Shown here in pieces: positions 15,633 to 25,153 of a stretch of 64,000 nt of DNA. The DNA comes from Bin125 sp026705025. GTDB taxonomy: Bacteria; Chloroflexota; Dehalococcoidia; Bin125. A model generated the notes under the pieces. It was not told the origin of the DNA. It was given only the letters and a program-made list of their open reading frames with translations, and did not search any database. The stretch covers positions 55,293 through 119,292 of the forward strand of contig JAPPBN010000051.1 in the NCBI GenBank assembly GCA_026705025.1, given 5' to 3'. The position numbers and the translations under genes are program-made. Numbering within the stretch: the stretch's first letter is position 1; each line of letters opens with the position of its first letter.

Positions 15633-16736
15633 TCAGAACAGCAACCGACCCAGTCTCTTGCGATACTCGATGACCAGCGGTTGATCGTCGCCCAGGATTG
15701 AGAAGATGCCGAGGAGCGTTTTCCTGGCGGCTTCGTCTCCGGCGGATTTGTCGAGCTTGACCGACTCGAGCAGTTCGTCGAGTGCCTGCATCCACTGATT
15801 CTCGACGGCCAGCAGACACCCGTGGCGGTAGCGAACCAGGGCGTCTTCGGGATGCTGATCGACGGCGCGGCGAATCTCGTCGGCCTCGAACCCGTTGAGC
15901 GCCGCGTTGAGTTCCATCGAGGTGAACACGCTCTTGCTCATCGGGTGGTTAGGCCAACGGCGGGCCAGCTCGGCTGCCCGATCGGTCTCGCCCATGCGCA
16001 GCAGGATCGCGGCGAGGCCGACACCGGCCGGTTCGTGGTTGGGGTCTTCCTCCAGGGCGGACTCAAAGTGCAGCCGGGCAATGGGGATCTGGTTCTCCTG
16101 CATCATCCGGTACCCCTCGGCGGCCTTGACATCCGCCTCTGAGGGGATCAGGGAGTCGTAGAACGCGCGAACCTGCTCTTCGGGTATCGCGCCAACGAAC
16201 TTGTTGACCAGTTGACCGCCAACAAAGGCGAAGACGGCCGGGATGCCTTCGACCTGCAGCGCTTGAGCGACCTGCGGATTTTCGTCGGTGTTGACCTTGA
16301 CGAGTTGGATTTGTCCATCGCGCTCGTAGGCGAGCTTCTCCAGGATCGGTCCCAGGACGCGGCAGGGGCCGCACCAGGGCGCCCAACAATCGACCACGAC
16401 AGGAATCTCGTGCGAACGCTGGATCACGTCTTCGGCGAAGGAGGCGTCGGTGGCGTCAATGACGGCAGCGACATGGCCTTCGAGACCTTGCGGCTCGCCG
16501 GAATCGGGCGAGTCCTCACGCTGGCTGGGTGGCGGGATCTCCCGAATCGGTATCGGCGCGGGAGGAGGCGCGGCCGGCGCCGGTTGCACACGACGCATCG
16601 GTTGTCCGGAGGCCGAATAGATCACCGGCCCCGACGGCTGCTGTTGTTGCGGGGGAGGCGGAGGTCCGCCGCCAGGATTCCTGGGTTGCATGCGGTCGCG
16701 AGGGAACGGAATCGGATCGGGCGGACGCTGGGACAT
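15633..16736 (-). CDS. Thioredoxin-TPR protein (CnoX/YbbN-like co-chaperone)
   Basis: A 367-residue protein with three parts. The first 90 residues are Pro/Gln-rich and look disordered (runs of PPPPPQQQQPSGP). Residues about 95-200 are a thioredoxin domain with an intact WAPWCGPCRVLGP active site and the cis-Pro region VEGIPAVFAF. The rest is a set of helical TPR-like repeats (ARLHFESALEEDPNHEPAGV, AAELARRWPNHP, DALVRYRHGCLLA). This order matches YbbN/CnoX, which protects proteins from oxidation and hands them to chaperones. Unlike E. coli YbbN, the CxxC here is intact, so it may be a true oxidoreductase. It could supply electrons to the adjacent selenoprotein cluster, though that is speculation. 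Confidence 0.85.
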   Translation of the reverse strand: MSQRPPDPIPFPRDRMQPRNPGGGPPPPPQQQQPSGPVIYSASGQPMRRVQPAPAAPPPAPIPIREIPPPSQREDSPDSGEPQGLEGHVAAVIDATDASFAEDVIQRSHEIPVVVDCWAPWCGPCRVLGPILEKLAYERDGQIQLVKVNTDENPQVAQALQVEGIPAVFAFVGGQLVNKFVGAIPEEQVRAFYDSLIPSEADVKAAEGYRMMQENQIPIARLHFESALEEDPNHEPAGVGLAAILLRMGETDRAAELARRWPNHPMSKSVFTSMELNAALNGFEADEIRRAVDQHPEDALVRYRHGCLLAVENQWMQALDELLESVKLDKSAGDEAARKTLLGIFSILGDDQPLVIEYRKRLGRLLF

Positions 16737-16760
16737 GCGGCTCTCCGGAGGCTGGTCGGG

Positions 16761-16961
16761 CTACCAGTTGGTGTAGCGCTTGCGCTTGGGGAAGTTCGCG
16801 GAACGGTTCTTGGTCGAGTTGTTCTCGACAATCGCAGAAACCACACGTTCCGCTTCCGCCTCGCACGTGGGACACGGATACGGCTCCGATGCGCGCGTCA
16901 TCGGGCGAATCTTTTCGAAGCTTTCGCTGCATGTTTCGCAGCGGTAGGTGTAGACGGGCAT
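16761..16961 (-). CDS. FmdB family zinc-ribbon regulatory protein
   Basis: A 66-residue protein starting at the ATG at 16961 (an in-frame alternative adds six acidic residues). It has the standard FmdB opening MPVYTYRCETCSESFEKI, a second CPTCEAEAERVVS pair completing the four-Cys zinc ribbon, and a basic tail. FmdB proteins were first noted near formamidase genes. They are widespread small putative regulators with no firm molecular role. It sits 24 bases upstream of the thioredoxin-TPR gene on the same strand. Confidence 0.85.
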   Translation of the reverse strand: MPVYTYRCETCSESFEKIRPMTRASEPYPCPTCEAEAERVVSAIVENNSTKNRSANFPKRKRYTNW

Positions 16962-17001
16962 GTCGTCGTCCTCCTGCAACCGTTCGGCTATTGGAGCGAG
17001 T

Positions 17002-17877
17002 TTATCGCGCTCTCTCGCTGCGGTCGCGGCGCTGCAACGCGCGAGCCGCCATGGAGACGTTCAGGGCCCACGCAACCCCCTCAACGTCATGTACGCGGAC
17101 CACATGGGCGCCCATCCATGCAGCGAGGACATTGAACGCAATGGTGGCTTCGATCATGCCCGGCTGGCCCTGCGCATCGTGCGAGCGCAATGCTCCGTGG
17201 CCCAGCATCTCCGCCAGGAATCCCTTGCGAGAGGCGGAGATCAGCACGGGATGGCCCAGCTCGGCGAGATTGGGGAGGTCGAGGAGCAATCTGAGATTGT
17301 CGTCGAGTCCTCGACCAAACTGAAATCCGGGATCGATCCAGACAGCGGGGGCGCCGGCGGCCTCGATTTTGGAGGCGCGGCCGCCAAGGTACTCGCGCAC
17401 CTCAGTCGCGACGTCCTCGTATTGGTGAGCCACCTCGCGGTGGCGCTGCGGTCGGCCGCGCATATGCATCACAGCAATCGGCGTCTTCGTCTCGACCGCC
17501 ACATCCACGGTCTCAGGGTCGGCTCCGGTGATGTCGTTGATCAGGTGCGCGCCGGCCGCGACGGCCGCGCGTGCCACAGCGGCGGTCCAGGTATCGACCG
17601 AGACAAGATGTCCCTCGGCGACCAACGACTCAATGACCGGCACGACTCGAGCGATTTCCTGATCGGCCGAGACCTGCGCCGCGCCGGTGCGCGTCGACTG
17701 GGCGCCGACGTCGATCATGGCAGCGCCTGCTTCTCTCAGCGCGGCGGCCCGACGCGGGGCGTCGCCGACATCGACGACGGAATCCGATACTGGCGAGTCG
17801 GTGGCGACGTTGAGGATGCCCATGACCAGGCACTGATCGGTCGCATCGAGGGTCTTGCCGCCCAATTCGATCAGCAC
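17002..17877 (-). CDS. folP: Dihydropteroate synthase family protein (divergent)
   Basis: A 291-residue TIM-barrel protein of the pterin-binding family. Dihydropteroate synthase joins p-aminobenzoate to the pterin pyrophosphate in folate synthesis. Motifs are in the right order but altered: MGILNVATDSP where NVTPDSF is usual, DVGAQSTRTGA for DxGGESTRPG, NDITGAD, IDPGFQFGRG for DPGIGFGK, ISASRKGFL, and VRVHDV at the end. The catalytic Asp/Asn/Lys/Arg/His positions are largely kept. Start is GTG at 17877. No other folate gene is adjacent; it lies just downstream of the pyruvate dehydrogenase E3 gene. It is probably a real DHPS, but a paralogue with another role (as known for mycobacterial FolP2) is possible. 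Confidence 0.78.
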   Translation of the reverse strand: MLIELGGKTLDATDQCLVMGILNVATDSPVSDSVVDVGDAPRRAAALREAGAAMIDVGAQSTRTGAAQVSADQEIARVVPVIESLVAEGHLVSVDTWTAAVARAAVAAGAHLINDITGADPETVDVAVETKTPIAVMHMRGRPQRHREVAHQYEDVATEVREYLGGRASKIEAAGAPAVWIDPGFQFGRGLDDNLRLLLDLPNLAELGHPVLISASRKGFLAEMLGHGALRSHDAQGQPGMIEATIAFNVLAAWMGAHVVRVHDVEGVAWALNVSMAARALQRRDRSERAR

Positions 17878-17901
17878 GGTTCGGTCAACATGAGCGATGC
17901 C

Positions 17902-19335
17902 TCAACGCTTGCGGCTGAGATAGTGCGGGCTGCGTCCGAAGAAGACCTGGGCGGCCTCCATGATTGACTCGTTGAGCGTCGGATGCGCGTGAATCGATTC
18001 TGCCAGGTCAGCGACTCGTGCGCCCAGCTCGACGGCCAACACACCTTCGCCGATCAGCTCGCCGGCGCCAGGCCCGACGACTTGCATACCCAGGACACGC
18101 TCGGAACCGTTCTCGACGACGAGGCGGGTCAGACCGTCGTTTCTTCCGGAGGCTGAGGCGCGTCCCAGCGCGGCCCAGGGGAAACTGACGGTGGCGGCGT
18201 CGATATCGAGCGATGTTGCGTCGGCCTGGGTGAGTCCGCACCAGGCGATCTCGGGATCGGTGAAGATGACGGCCGGCACGGCCAGCGGCCTGAACGCCGA
18301 CGGCTCGCCGAGGATCGCTTCGACCGCCACCGACGCCTCAGCCGTTGCCTTGTGGGCCAGCATCGGCTCGCCCGCGACATCGCCGATCGCGAAGATCGAC
18401 GGTTCGGCAGTGCGTCGTTGGACGTCGGTGACGATGAATCCGTTGGCGTCGACGTGAGCCTGGGTCCGGTGCAATCCCAGTCCAGCGCTGTTCGGGCGGC
18501 GGCCGGTTGCGACCAGCACGCGATTGAAGCGCTCGCTGGTCTCAACGCCGTCCTGATCGGCGATCACGGCTTCGATGCCGTCTTCGACTTCGGACAGTGA
18601 CACGACCGAAGTGTTCACGCGGATTGATTGGAAGCGAGAACGCAGGCTGCGTTCGAGGACTCGAACCAGCTCGCGTTCGACTCCGGTGAGGATCTGGGGC
18701 AGTGCCTCGACAACGGTGACTTCAGTTCCCAGCTCCGCGTAGACGGTTCCGAGTTCGAGACCGATGTATCCGCCGCCAATCACCAAGAGGGAATCGGGAA
18801 CATCGACCAGGGACAGCGCGTCGGTCGAGTCCATGACGCGATCGGACTCAATCTGCAGCGCCCGCGGCACAGCGGGGCTCGAGCCGGTTGCGACGATCAG
18901 TGCGTCGAAGTCCACGGGCAAGACTTCGCCGTTGGACTCGACATTGAGTTGGTTGGCGTCGCGGATACGTCCGTAACCCTGCTGGTACTGCACGCTGTGC
19001 TGGCGTCGCAGCAGGCCGAGGCCGTTGGTCATCTTGCGAACGACCCCGTCCTTCCAGTCCCGCAGCAGGTCGACGTCAATGGATGGTTCGCCGAAGTCGA
19101 CGCCCCAATCCGCAGCGTGCCGCGTTTCGCGAATCAGTTTGGCGACGTGCAGGAGCGCCTTGGACGGAATGCATCCTTCATACAGGCAGATGCCGCCCGG
19201 TTGCGGCCTGGTATCGACGAGGGTGACGTCGAGGCCTCGCTCGGCTGCGTGAAAGGCAGCCGGATAGCCGCCTGGACCGGCGCCGAGGACGACGAGGCGC
19301 AAGCCATCATTCGTCAATGACCTTCCGTTGACCAT
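17902..19335 (-). CDS. lpdA: Dihydrolipoyl dehydrogenase (E3)
   Basis: E3 of the pyruvate dehydrogenase complex re-oxidises dihydrolipoamide with NAD+, using FAD and a disulfide. The 477-residue sequence has the FAD fingerprint VVLGAGPGGYPAA, the redox disulfide GGICLYEGCIPSKALLH (the usual CxxxxC), the NAD fingerprint VIGGGYIGLELG, the second FAD motif FAIGDVAGEPMLAHKA, and the C-terminal interface HAHPTLNESIMEA with its catalytic His-Glu pair. It begins three bases after the E2 stop, so it is the last gene of an aceE-E2-lpd operon. It has no fused lipoyl domain. Assignment is secure. Confidence 0.95.
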   Translation of the reverse strand: MVNGRSLTNDGLRLVVLGAGPGGYPAAFHAAERGLDVTLVDTRPQPGGICLYEGCIPSKALLHVAKLIRETRHAADWGVDFGEPSIDVDLLRDWKDGVVRKMTNGLGLLRRQHSVQYQQGYGRIRDANQLNVESNGEVLPVDFDALIVATGSSPAVPRALQIESDRVMDSTDALSLVDVPDSLLVIGGGYIGLELGTVYAELGTEVTVVEALPQILTGVERELVRVLERSLRSRFQSIRVNTSVVSLSEVEDGIEAVIADQDGVETSERFNRVLVATGRRPNSAGLGLHRTQAHVDANGFIVTDVQRRTAEPSIFAIGDVAGEPMLAHKATAEASVAVEAILGEPSAFRPLAVPAVIFTDPEIAWCGLTQADATSLDIDAATVSFPWAALGRASASGRNDGLTRLVVENGSERVLGMQVVGPGAGELIGEGVLAVELGARVADLAESIHAHPTLNESIMEAAQVFFGRSPHYLSRKR

Positions 19336-19338
19336 GCG

Positions 19339-20739
19339 CTAGCTCCCGAGCGCGAGCACGAGCGGCTGGCGAATGACGTCGGCGATCCAGGTCATGAAGC
19401 GGGCTCCGTCGGCGCCGTCCATGACGCGATGGTCGAAGGTGAACGAGAGCGGCAGGATGCTGCGCGGCTCCCAGTCGTCCAGCGGCTCCGACCAGACCGG
19501 GCGCCGCTCTGCGCGGCCGATGCCGAGGATCGCGGTGTTGGGATGATGAATCACCGGAGTGAAGTGGCCGGTGCCCATGCCGCCCAGATTGGTCACGGTG
19601 AAACTGCTGCCCCGGAAGTCCTGTAACCCAAGATCGCCCGACCGGGCCCGCTCGGAGATATCCGTCAACTCGACCGAGATCTCGATGATGTTCTTCTCGT
19701 CCACATCGCGAATCACGGGCACGACCAGTCCTCGGGGCGTATCGACGGCGACGCCAAGGTTGACATAATGCTTGAGCACCAGTTCGTCGGCTTCGGCGTC
19801 GATTGAGCTGTTCACATGCGGGTGCGCCTTCAGCGCGGCAGCAGTGATCTTGAGCAGGATCGCGGTGATCGTCAGGCGTCCGCCGGCTTCTTCGGCACGC
19901 TCCCGGTAGTCGCTGCGGACCTGTTCCAGTTCGGTCACGTCGGCGGTGTGGAAGAGCGTGACATGGGGGATCTCGTGCCACGACGCCGCCATGTTGCGCT
20001 TGATCGTGCGCCGCAGACGCGACATTGGCACACGTTCGACCGAGCCGAACTCGGAGAAGTCCGGTAGCGGTCCGGGCGATCGGGCGGAATGGACAGGATC
20101 GGGCGCTTGCGCCGGGGTCTCGCGCGAATGGCGCTTAACGTCGACCAGATCGATCCGTCCGCCGGGACCACTGCCGGGGACCGTGCGAATGTCGACGCCG
20201 ATCTCGCGGGCAAATCGCCTGACGGACGGCGAAGCGAAGACGGGGCGGGATTCCAGATCGCCTTCGACCAAGGGAGGCCGAGCAGCCTGCGGCACGTGAA
20301 GGATCGGCGCTGGATGATCGCGGGTGTCCTGGAGCGGCTCTGGTTCAGGTTGCCGAGGTGGAGGCGCTTCGATAGCGGTCGCGGATGAGGGCGGTTCATC
20401 CGGGTCGGGCAGATCCACCGCGTCGGGAATGACGATTGGCTCAGCGGGCTCGGAAACGGGGGGCGTTGCCGGCGCTGCGTCCTCCGTAGACGTGACACTG
20501 ATCACGGGATCGCCCGGGCGAATGGTGTCTCCGGGCCGAACGTGAATCTCGGTCACAGTGCCTGCGACCGGCGAGGGGAGATCGAGCGTTGCCTTCTCGG
20601 TTTCGATCTCGACAATCGGCTGTTCGATGGCAATCAGGTCGCCGACGCTGACGTAGATCTGGAGCACATCCGCCTCTTCGATGTCCTCGCCCAGGTCGGG
20701 CAAGAGCACAGCGCCGGCGTCGGATGCGGTCGTCGTCAT
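19339..20739 (-). CDS. aceF: Pyruvate dehydrogenase E2, dihydrolipoamide acetyltransferase
   Basis: E2 transfers the acetyl group from lipoyl arm to CoA and forms the core of the complex. In its 466 residues there is one lipoyl domain with the lipoylation lysine in VEIETEKATLDLPSP (about residue 49), and a Pro/Ala/Glu-rich linker. The peripheral subunit-binding domain (VFASPSVRRFAREIGVDI, GSGPGGRI, about residues 165-200) comes next, followed by the catalytic domain ending with FTFDHRVMDGADGARF, whose His and Asp are catalytic. One lipoyl domain suits the Gram-positive/Chloroflexota type, whereas E. coli has three. Neighbours are E1 upstream (10 bases) and E3 downstream. The lipoyl group can be made by lipB/lipA on the other strand. 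Confidence 0.95.
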   Translation of the reverse strand: MTTTASDAGAVLLPDLGEDIEEADVLQIYVSVGDLIAIEQPIVEIETEKATLDLPSPVAGTVTEIHVRPGDTIRPGDPVISVTSTEDAAPATPPVSEPAEPIVIPDAVDLPDPDEPPSSATAIEAPPPRQPEPEPLQDTRDHPAPILHVPQAARPPLVEGDLESRPVFASPSVRRFAREIGVDIRTVPGSGPGGRIDLVDVKRHSRETPAQAPDPVHSARSPGPLPDFSEFGSVERVPMSRLRRTIKRNMAASWHEIPHVTLFHTADVTELEQVRSDYRERAEEAGGRLTITAILLKITAAALKAHPHVNSSIDAEADELVLKHYVNLGVAVDTPRGLVVPVIRDVDEKNIIEISVELTDISERARSGDLGLQDFRGSSFTVTNLGGMGTGHFTPVIHHPNTAILGIGRAERRPVWSEPLDDWEPRSILPLSFTFDHRVMDGADGARFMTWIADVIRQPLVLALGS

Positions 20740-20748
20740 TGTGATGTC

Positions 20749-23445
20749 CTAACGCAGCATCGGATCCGGCCGAGACGTGTCGATGCCAAGGCTGTCGCGC
20801 GCCTTGACGAGCAGGTCGCCGTCGACCTCGTCGCGTCGATTGAGGGCGCTCAGCGCGGACCAGGCCACGTGATTGGCGTCGACTTCGAAGAAGTCGCGCA
20901 GCGCCTCCCGAGTATCCGAGCGGCCGAAACCGTCGGTGCCGAGCGCCGTCAATGGTCCGGGCAACCAGCGGGCGACCAGGTCGGGCAGCGACGACGTGTA
21001 GTCGGTGGCCGCAACGATCGGAGCGTCGCAGCCGTTGAGCGAAGTCTCCAGCCAGGATTCACGCGCCTGTTCAAATGGATTCAGCCGATTCCAGCGATCG
21101 GTCTGCAACGCCTCGCGCCGAAGCTCGGTGTAGGAAGTGACGGACCAGACGTCGGAGCGAACGCCGAAGTCGTCTCGCAGGATGCGCTGCGCGCGCCTGA
21201 CTTCATTGAGAATCGGTCCGCTGCCGAACAGGCGAACCTGTGGCGATTCAACCGGCGAGAGCGGATAGATGCCTCGCAGAATGCCCTCACGCACAATCTC
21301 CGACTCTGGCATCGGCGGTTGGACATAGGATTCGTTCTCGACCGTGACGTAGTAGTAGATGCTCTCATCCTCATCGTGCATGCGGCGGATGCCTTCCTGC
21401 ACGATGACCGCCAGCTCGTAGGCATACGCCGGGTCATAGGCGACAAGATTGGGGATCACCGACGCCAGCATGTGGCTGTGACCGTCCTGATGTTGCAGAC
21501 CTTCGCCGTTCAGAGTCGTCCGTCCAGCGGTAGCGCCAATCAGGAAGCCGCGCGCGCGGGAATCCCCGGCGGCGAATGCGAGATCGCCGAAGCGTTGCAG
21601 GCCGAACATCGAGTAGAAGATGAAGAAGGGGATCATCGGCACCTTGAGAGACGAGTAAGCCATCCCTCCGGCGATAAACGACGACATGGCGCCCGCTTCG
21701 GTGATTCCTTCTTCCAGAATCTGGCCGTCCCGCGATTCCTTGTAGTAGAGCAACCGATCCGAGTCGACTGGCTCGTACAGCTGACCGGTCGAGGCATAGA
21801 TGCCAAACTCCCGGAACATGCCTTCCATACCAAACGTGCGCGACTCGTCCGGCACAATCGGGACGATGTGTTCGCCGAGGTCGCGGTCACGCATCAGGCG
21901 ACTGAGCATCCGGACGAAGCCCATCGTGGTCGACGCCTCGCGTTCGCCCGTCCCTTCGTGGAACTCGGAAAACGTCTCGTCGGGCGGAGATGTCAGGTGC
22001 GACTTGGGCGAGCGCCGCTCCGGCACGTGCCCGCCGAGCGCCTCGTTGCGGGCTGAGACGTAGTTGGCCTCACGACTGTCCTTCGACGGACGATAGAGCG
22101 GAGCTCCGACGACTTCGGCGTCGGAAAGCGGAATCGCGAACCGGTCGCGGAACTGCATCAACTCGCGTTCGTTGAGTTCCTTCTGTTGATGGGTGATATT
22201 GCGGCCTTCGCCGGCCTCGCCCAGGCCGTAGCCCTTGATCGTGCGGGCCAGGATGACCGTGGGCGCGCCGCGATGGTTGCTCGCCGCGTGGTAGGCGGCG
22301 TGGACCTTGAGCGGATCGTGACCCCCGAGCCGCATCCGCCAGAGCTCGTCGTCGGAGATGTTGTCGACCATCCGTAGCAGTCTCGGGTCGACGCCCCAGA
22401 AATGCTTGCGAATGTAACTGCCTCCGGCGACGGTGTACTTTTGATACTCGCCGTCCACGACCTCGCCCATTCGCTGGACCAACAAGCCGTGCTCGTCACG
22501 AGCAAGCAGCTGGTCCCACTCCGAACCCCAGATCACCTTGATTACGTTCCAGCCCACCCCGCGGAAGACGGCTTCCAGCTCCTGGATGATCTGGCCATTG
22601 CCGCGCACCGGACCGTCGAGGCGCTGGAGATTGCAGTTGACGACGAAGATCAGGTTGTCCAACTCTTCGCGAGAGGCGAGCGCGATCGATCCCAGCGTTT
22701 CGGGCTCGTCGGTCTCACCGTCGCCGAGGAAACACCAGACCTTCCGATCGGTCGGCTCCAGAAGATCGCGGTTTTCGAGGTACCGAATGAAACGAGCCTG
22801 GTAGATCGCCTGGATCGGTCCGAGCCCCATCGAGACGGTGGCGAACTGCCAGTAGTCGTCCATCAGCCAGGGATGCGGATACGACGGTAAGCCGCCCGAC
22901 AGTTCACGGCGGAACTTGTGCAACTGATCGGGCGACAGCCGCCCCTCAACGTAGCTGCGGGCATAAATTCCGGGCGCCGAATGGCCCTGGAAGTAGATCA
23001 TGTCGCCGCCGCTGGGGTGGTCCTGACCGCGGAAGAAGTGATTGAAGCCGACTTCGTACAACGTCGCCGCCGACGCGTAGGTCGAAATGTGCCCGCCGAT
23101 GCCGTGATTGTTCTGGTTCGCTTCGACGACCATCGCCATCGCGTTCCAGCGAATGATCGACTTGATCCGCCGTTCGACATCAAGATCGCCGGGATATGGT
23201 GGCTGCTTTTCGATGGGAATGGTGTTGACGTACGGCGTTTGAGAAGTCACCGGCAGACGGATGCCGGATCGCTGAGCCTCGATCTGCAGCGTCTGAAGCA
23301 GGCGTGACACCCGCTCTGGCCCGCGACGCCGGGCGACGTCCCTGAGCGAGTCAATCCAGTCGTTCGTCTCCAGCCAATCGTCGGCTCCGGCCGCCTCGGT
23401 CGCGCGAGCAAGCGCCGTATGCCACGGAGATTCGGAGATTGTCAT
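20749..23445 (-). CDS. aceE: Pyruvate dehydrogenase E1, homodimeric type
   Basis: A thiamine-diphosphate enzyme that decarboxylates pyruvate and acetylates the E2 lipoyl arm. At 898 residues it matches the homodimeric AceE class, not the alpha2beta2 type. Clear family features are GGHISTYASAATLYEVGFNH, FFRGQDHPSGGDMIYFQGHS, the ThDP motif GDGETDEPETLGSI with NCNLQRLDGPVRGNG, and the C-terminal LGTDGFGRSDTREALRDFFE. It is the first gene of the PDH operon and is divergent from lipB. The 94-base gap between them probably holds promoters for both, although I cannot assign boxes with confidence. Confidence 0.96.
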   Translation of the reverse strand: MTISESPWHTALARATEAAGADDWLETNDWIDSLRDVARRRGPERVSRLLQTLQIEAQRSGIRLPVTSQTPYVNTIPIEKQPPYPGDLDVERRIKSIIRWNAMAMVVEANQNNHGIGGHISTYASAATLYEVGFNHFFRGQDHPSGGDMIYFQGHSAPGIYARSYVEGRLSPDQLHKFRRELSGGLPSYPHPWLMDDYWQFATVSMGLGPIQAIYQARFIRYLENRDLLEPTDRKVWCFLGDGETDEPETLGSIALASREELDNLIFVVNCNLQRLDGPVRGNGQIIQELEAVFRGVGWNVIKVIWGSEWDQLLARDEHGLLVQRMGEVVDGEYQKYTVAGGSYIRKHFWGVDPRLLRMVDNISDDELWRMRLGGHDPLKVHAAYHAASNHRGAPTVILARTIKGYGLGEAGEGRNITHQQKELNERELMQFRDRFAIPLSDAEVVGAPLYRPSKDSREANYVSARNEALGGHVPERRSPKSHLTSPPDETFSEFHEGTGEREASTTMGFVRMLSRLMRDRDLGEHIVPIVPDESRTFGMEGMFREFGIYASTGQLYEPVDSDRLLYYKESRDGQILEEGITEAGAMSSFIAGGMAYSSLKVPMIPFFIFYSMFGLQRFGDLAFAAGDSRARGFLIGATAGRTTLNGEGLQHQDGHSHMLASVIPNLVAYDPAYAYELAVIVQEGIRRMHDEDESIYYYVTVENESYVQPPMPESEIVREGILRGIYPLSPVESPQVRLFGSGPILNEVRRAQRILRDDFGVRSDVWSVTSYTELRREALQTDRWNRLNPFEQARESWLETSLNGCDAPIVAATDYTSSLPDLVARWLPGPLTALGTDGFGRSDTREALRDFFEVDANHVAWSALSALNRRDEVDGDLLVKARDSLGIDTSRPDPMLR

Positions 23446-23539
23446 CGTAATCTCAGTCTACCCATCCTGACGGGCGCCTCCCGCCGGGCAATCGACCGAC
23501 AGATAGACTTAAACAAACGAAAACGAGTCTGGAACTGAT

Positions 23540-24250
23540 ATGTCAGCACTCGCGAACCGGGCCACTCTGGAACGCGAACAGCGAGGCATCGAGCGTTCCC
23601 AAATCGTTCAGCACGCTCGTCTCGGGCTCGTCCCATACCAGACCGCTGATGCCTGGCAGCGCGTGCGCGCCCAACAGATCGCCAGGGGCGAGCGTCCGGA
23701 GATCGTCCTGCTCTTGGAACATCCTGCCGTGTACACGCAGGGCCGACGCGGCGGTCGCGAGCACGTCCTGCATGCCCTGAATGCGCCGATTGTCGACACC
23801 GATCGTGGCGGCGATCTGACTTTTCACGGGCCGGGGCAGCTCGTGCTCTGGCCATTGCTCAGGCTGCGCGAGCGCGGAATCGGGATCGCCGCGTACATAC
23901 GCGGACTGGAGGACATCGCCATCAGGACTGCGAGCGCATTCGGCGTCGATGCCGATCGAGCCGCGGGTCGTCCCGGAGCCTGGATCGGCAACCGGAAGCT
24001 GGCCAGCGTCGGCGTCCGCATCCAGTCCGGAGTCAGCCGGCACGGCATGGCCTTCAACTGCCATGTTGACCTCTCCTGGTTCGATTCGATCCGCGCCTGC
24101 GGCATCGCCGACAGCACGGCAACATCACTGTCAGCAGAGTTGGAAACCCGGGTCACCGTCGACGAGTGCGCCGCCGTGCTGGAACAATGCGTAGCCGAGG
24201 TGTTCGACTTGAAGCTGTCTCCCGTCAGCGAGTTGAGGATCGGCGAATGA
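23540..24250 (+). CDS. lipB: Octanoyltransferase
   Basis: LipB moves octanoate from acyl carrier protein to the lipoyl domains of E2 and related proteins, the first step of lipoate synthesis. The 236-residue protein carries the conserved blocks LLLEHPAVYTQGRRGG, DRGGDLTFHGPGQLVLWPLL and NRKLASVGVR (catalytic Lys). It also has HGMAFNCHVDLSWFDSIRAC followed by GI, where the Cys is the acyl-thioester nucleophile. The N-terminus is about 35 residues longer than minimal. It overlaps lipA by four bases (ATGA) and is divergent from the PDH operon it serves. Confidence 0.95.
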   Translation: MSALANRATLEREQRGIERSQIVQHARLGLVPYQTADAWQRVRAQQIARGERPEIVLLLEHPAVYTQGRRGGREHVLHALNAPIVDTDRGGDLTFHGPGQLVLWPLLRLRERGIGIAAYIRGLEDIAIRTASAFGVDADRAAGRPGAWIGNRKLASVGVRIQSGVSRHGMAFNCHVDLSWFDSIRACGIADSTATSLSAELETRVTVDECAAVLEQCVAEVFDLKLSPVSELRIGE

Positions 24251-25137
24251 CGAACCTTCGGGAGCGCAAGCCTCACTGGATCCGGGCCCAATTCCCCGGC
24301 GGTGAGCGTTACGGCGAGATCGTTCAGCTGCTGCGTGACGAAACGCTCCACACCGTTTGCCAGGAAGCCCACTGCCCAAACATTGGGGAGTGTTTCAATC
24401 GCGGCACCGCGACGTTCATGATCCTCGGCGACACCTGCACCCGCGCCTGCGGATTCTGCGCTGTGACCTCCGGCCGGCCGGCGCCGATCGACTGGATGGA
24501 GCCCAGCCGCCTGGCTGCGGCCGTGGAACGGCTGGGGCTCGCCTACGTCGTCATCACCTCCGTCAACCGCGACGACGTTGCCGACGGCGGCGCGCAGATC
24601 TTCGCCTCCTGCATTGAACTGATCCGGCGTCGAAGCCCCGAGACCGCGGTCGAGGTCCTGATCCCCGACTTCGTCGGCAACTGGGACGCGCTGGCAACGG
24701 TCCTGGGGGCGGGGCCGACTGTTCTCAATCACAACGTCGAAACAGTTCGCCGGCTGTATCCGCGCGTTCGTTTCCAGGCGCGTTACGAGCGTTCGCTCGA
24801 GTTGTTGCAACGGGCGTCCGCGTGGCAGCCGCACATACCGACGAAGACCGGATTCATGCTTGGACTCGGCGAGCGACGTGAGGAAGTCTCCGAATTGCTG
24901 CGAGACCTTCGCAGCGTCAACGTCGATCTGTTGACCGTCGGACAGTACCTGCGTCCCTCGGCGAAGCACTTGCCCGTTGCTCGCTACGCGCCTCCCGAGG
25001 AGTTCGAGTCAATCCGCGAGGAAGCGCTCTCGCTCGGTTTCCGCCACGTCGAGTCCGGGCCAATGGTCCGCAGTTCGTATCACGCCGACGAACAGGCGCG
25101 CGCCGCCCAGCTCGTCGACGTCGAGCTCCATCGCTAG
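24247..25137 (+). CDS. lipA: Lipoyl synthase (radical SAM)
   Basis: LipA inserts two sulfur atoms into the octanoyl chain on E2, using radical SAM chemistry and an auxiliary iron-sulfur cluster. Starting at the ATG at 24247, the 296-residue protein has the LipA-specific cluster motif CQEAHCPNIGEC (Cys 38, 43, 49), the radical SAM motif CTRACGFC (Cys 64, 68, 71), and the C-terminal RSSYHADEQ whose serine binds the auxiliary cluster. The start overlaps the lipB stop. All key residues are present. Confidence 0.96.
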   Translation: MTNLRERKPHWIRAQFPGGERYGEIVQLLRDETLHTVCQEAHCPNIGECFNRGTATFMILGDTCTRACGFCAVTSGRPAPIDWMEPSRLAAAVERLGLAYVVITSVNRDDVADGGAQIFASCIELIRRRSPETAVEVLIPDFVGNWDALATVLGAGPTVLNHNVETVRRLYPRVRFQARYERSLELLQRASAWQPHIPTKTGFMLGLGERREEVSELLRDLRSVNVDLLTVGQYLRPSAKHLPVARYAPPEEFESIREEALSLGFRHVESGPMVRSSYHADEQARAAQLVDVELHR

Positions 25138-25153
25138 ACCCCGATTTGGCCGA

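Noticed and set aside
20542..22056. 504-codon plus-strand frame opposite aceE and the E2 gene
   Set aside because: Shadow of highly conserved PDH genes; the sequence has no domain features of its own.
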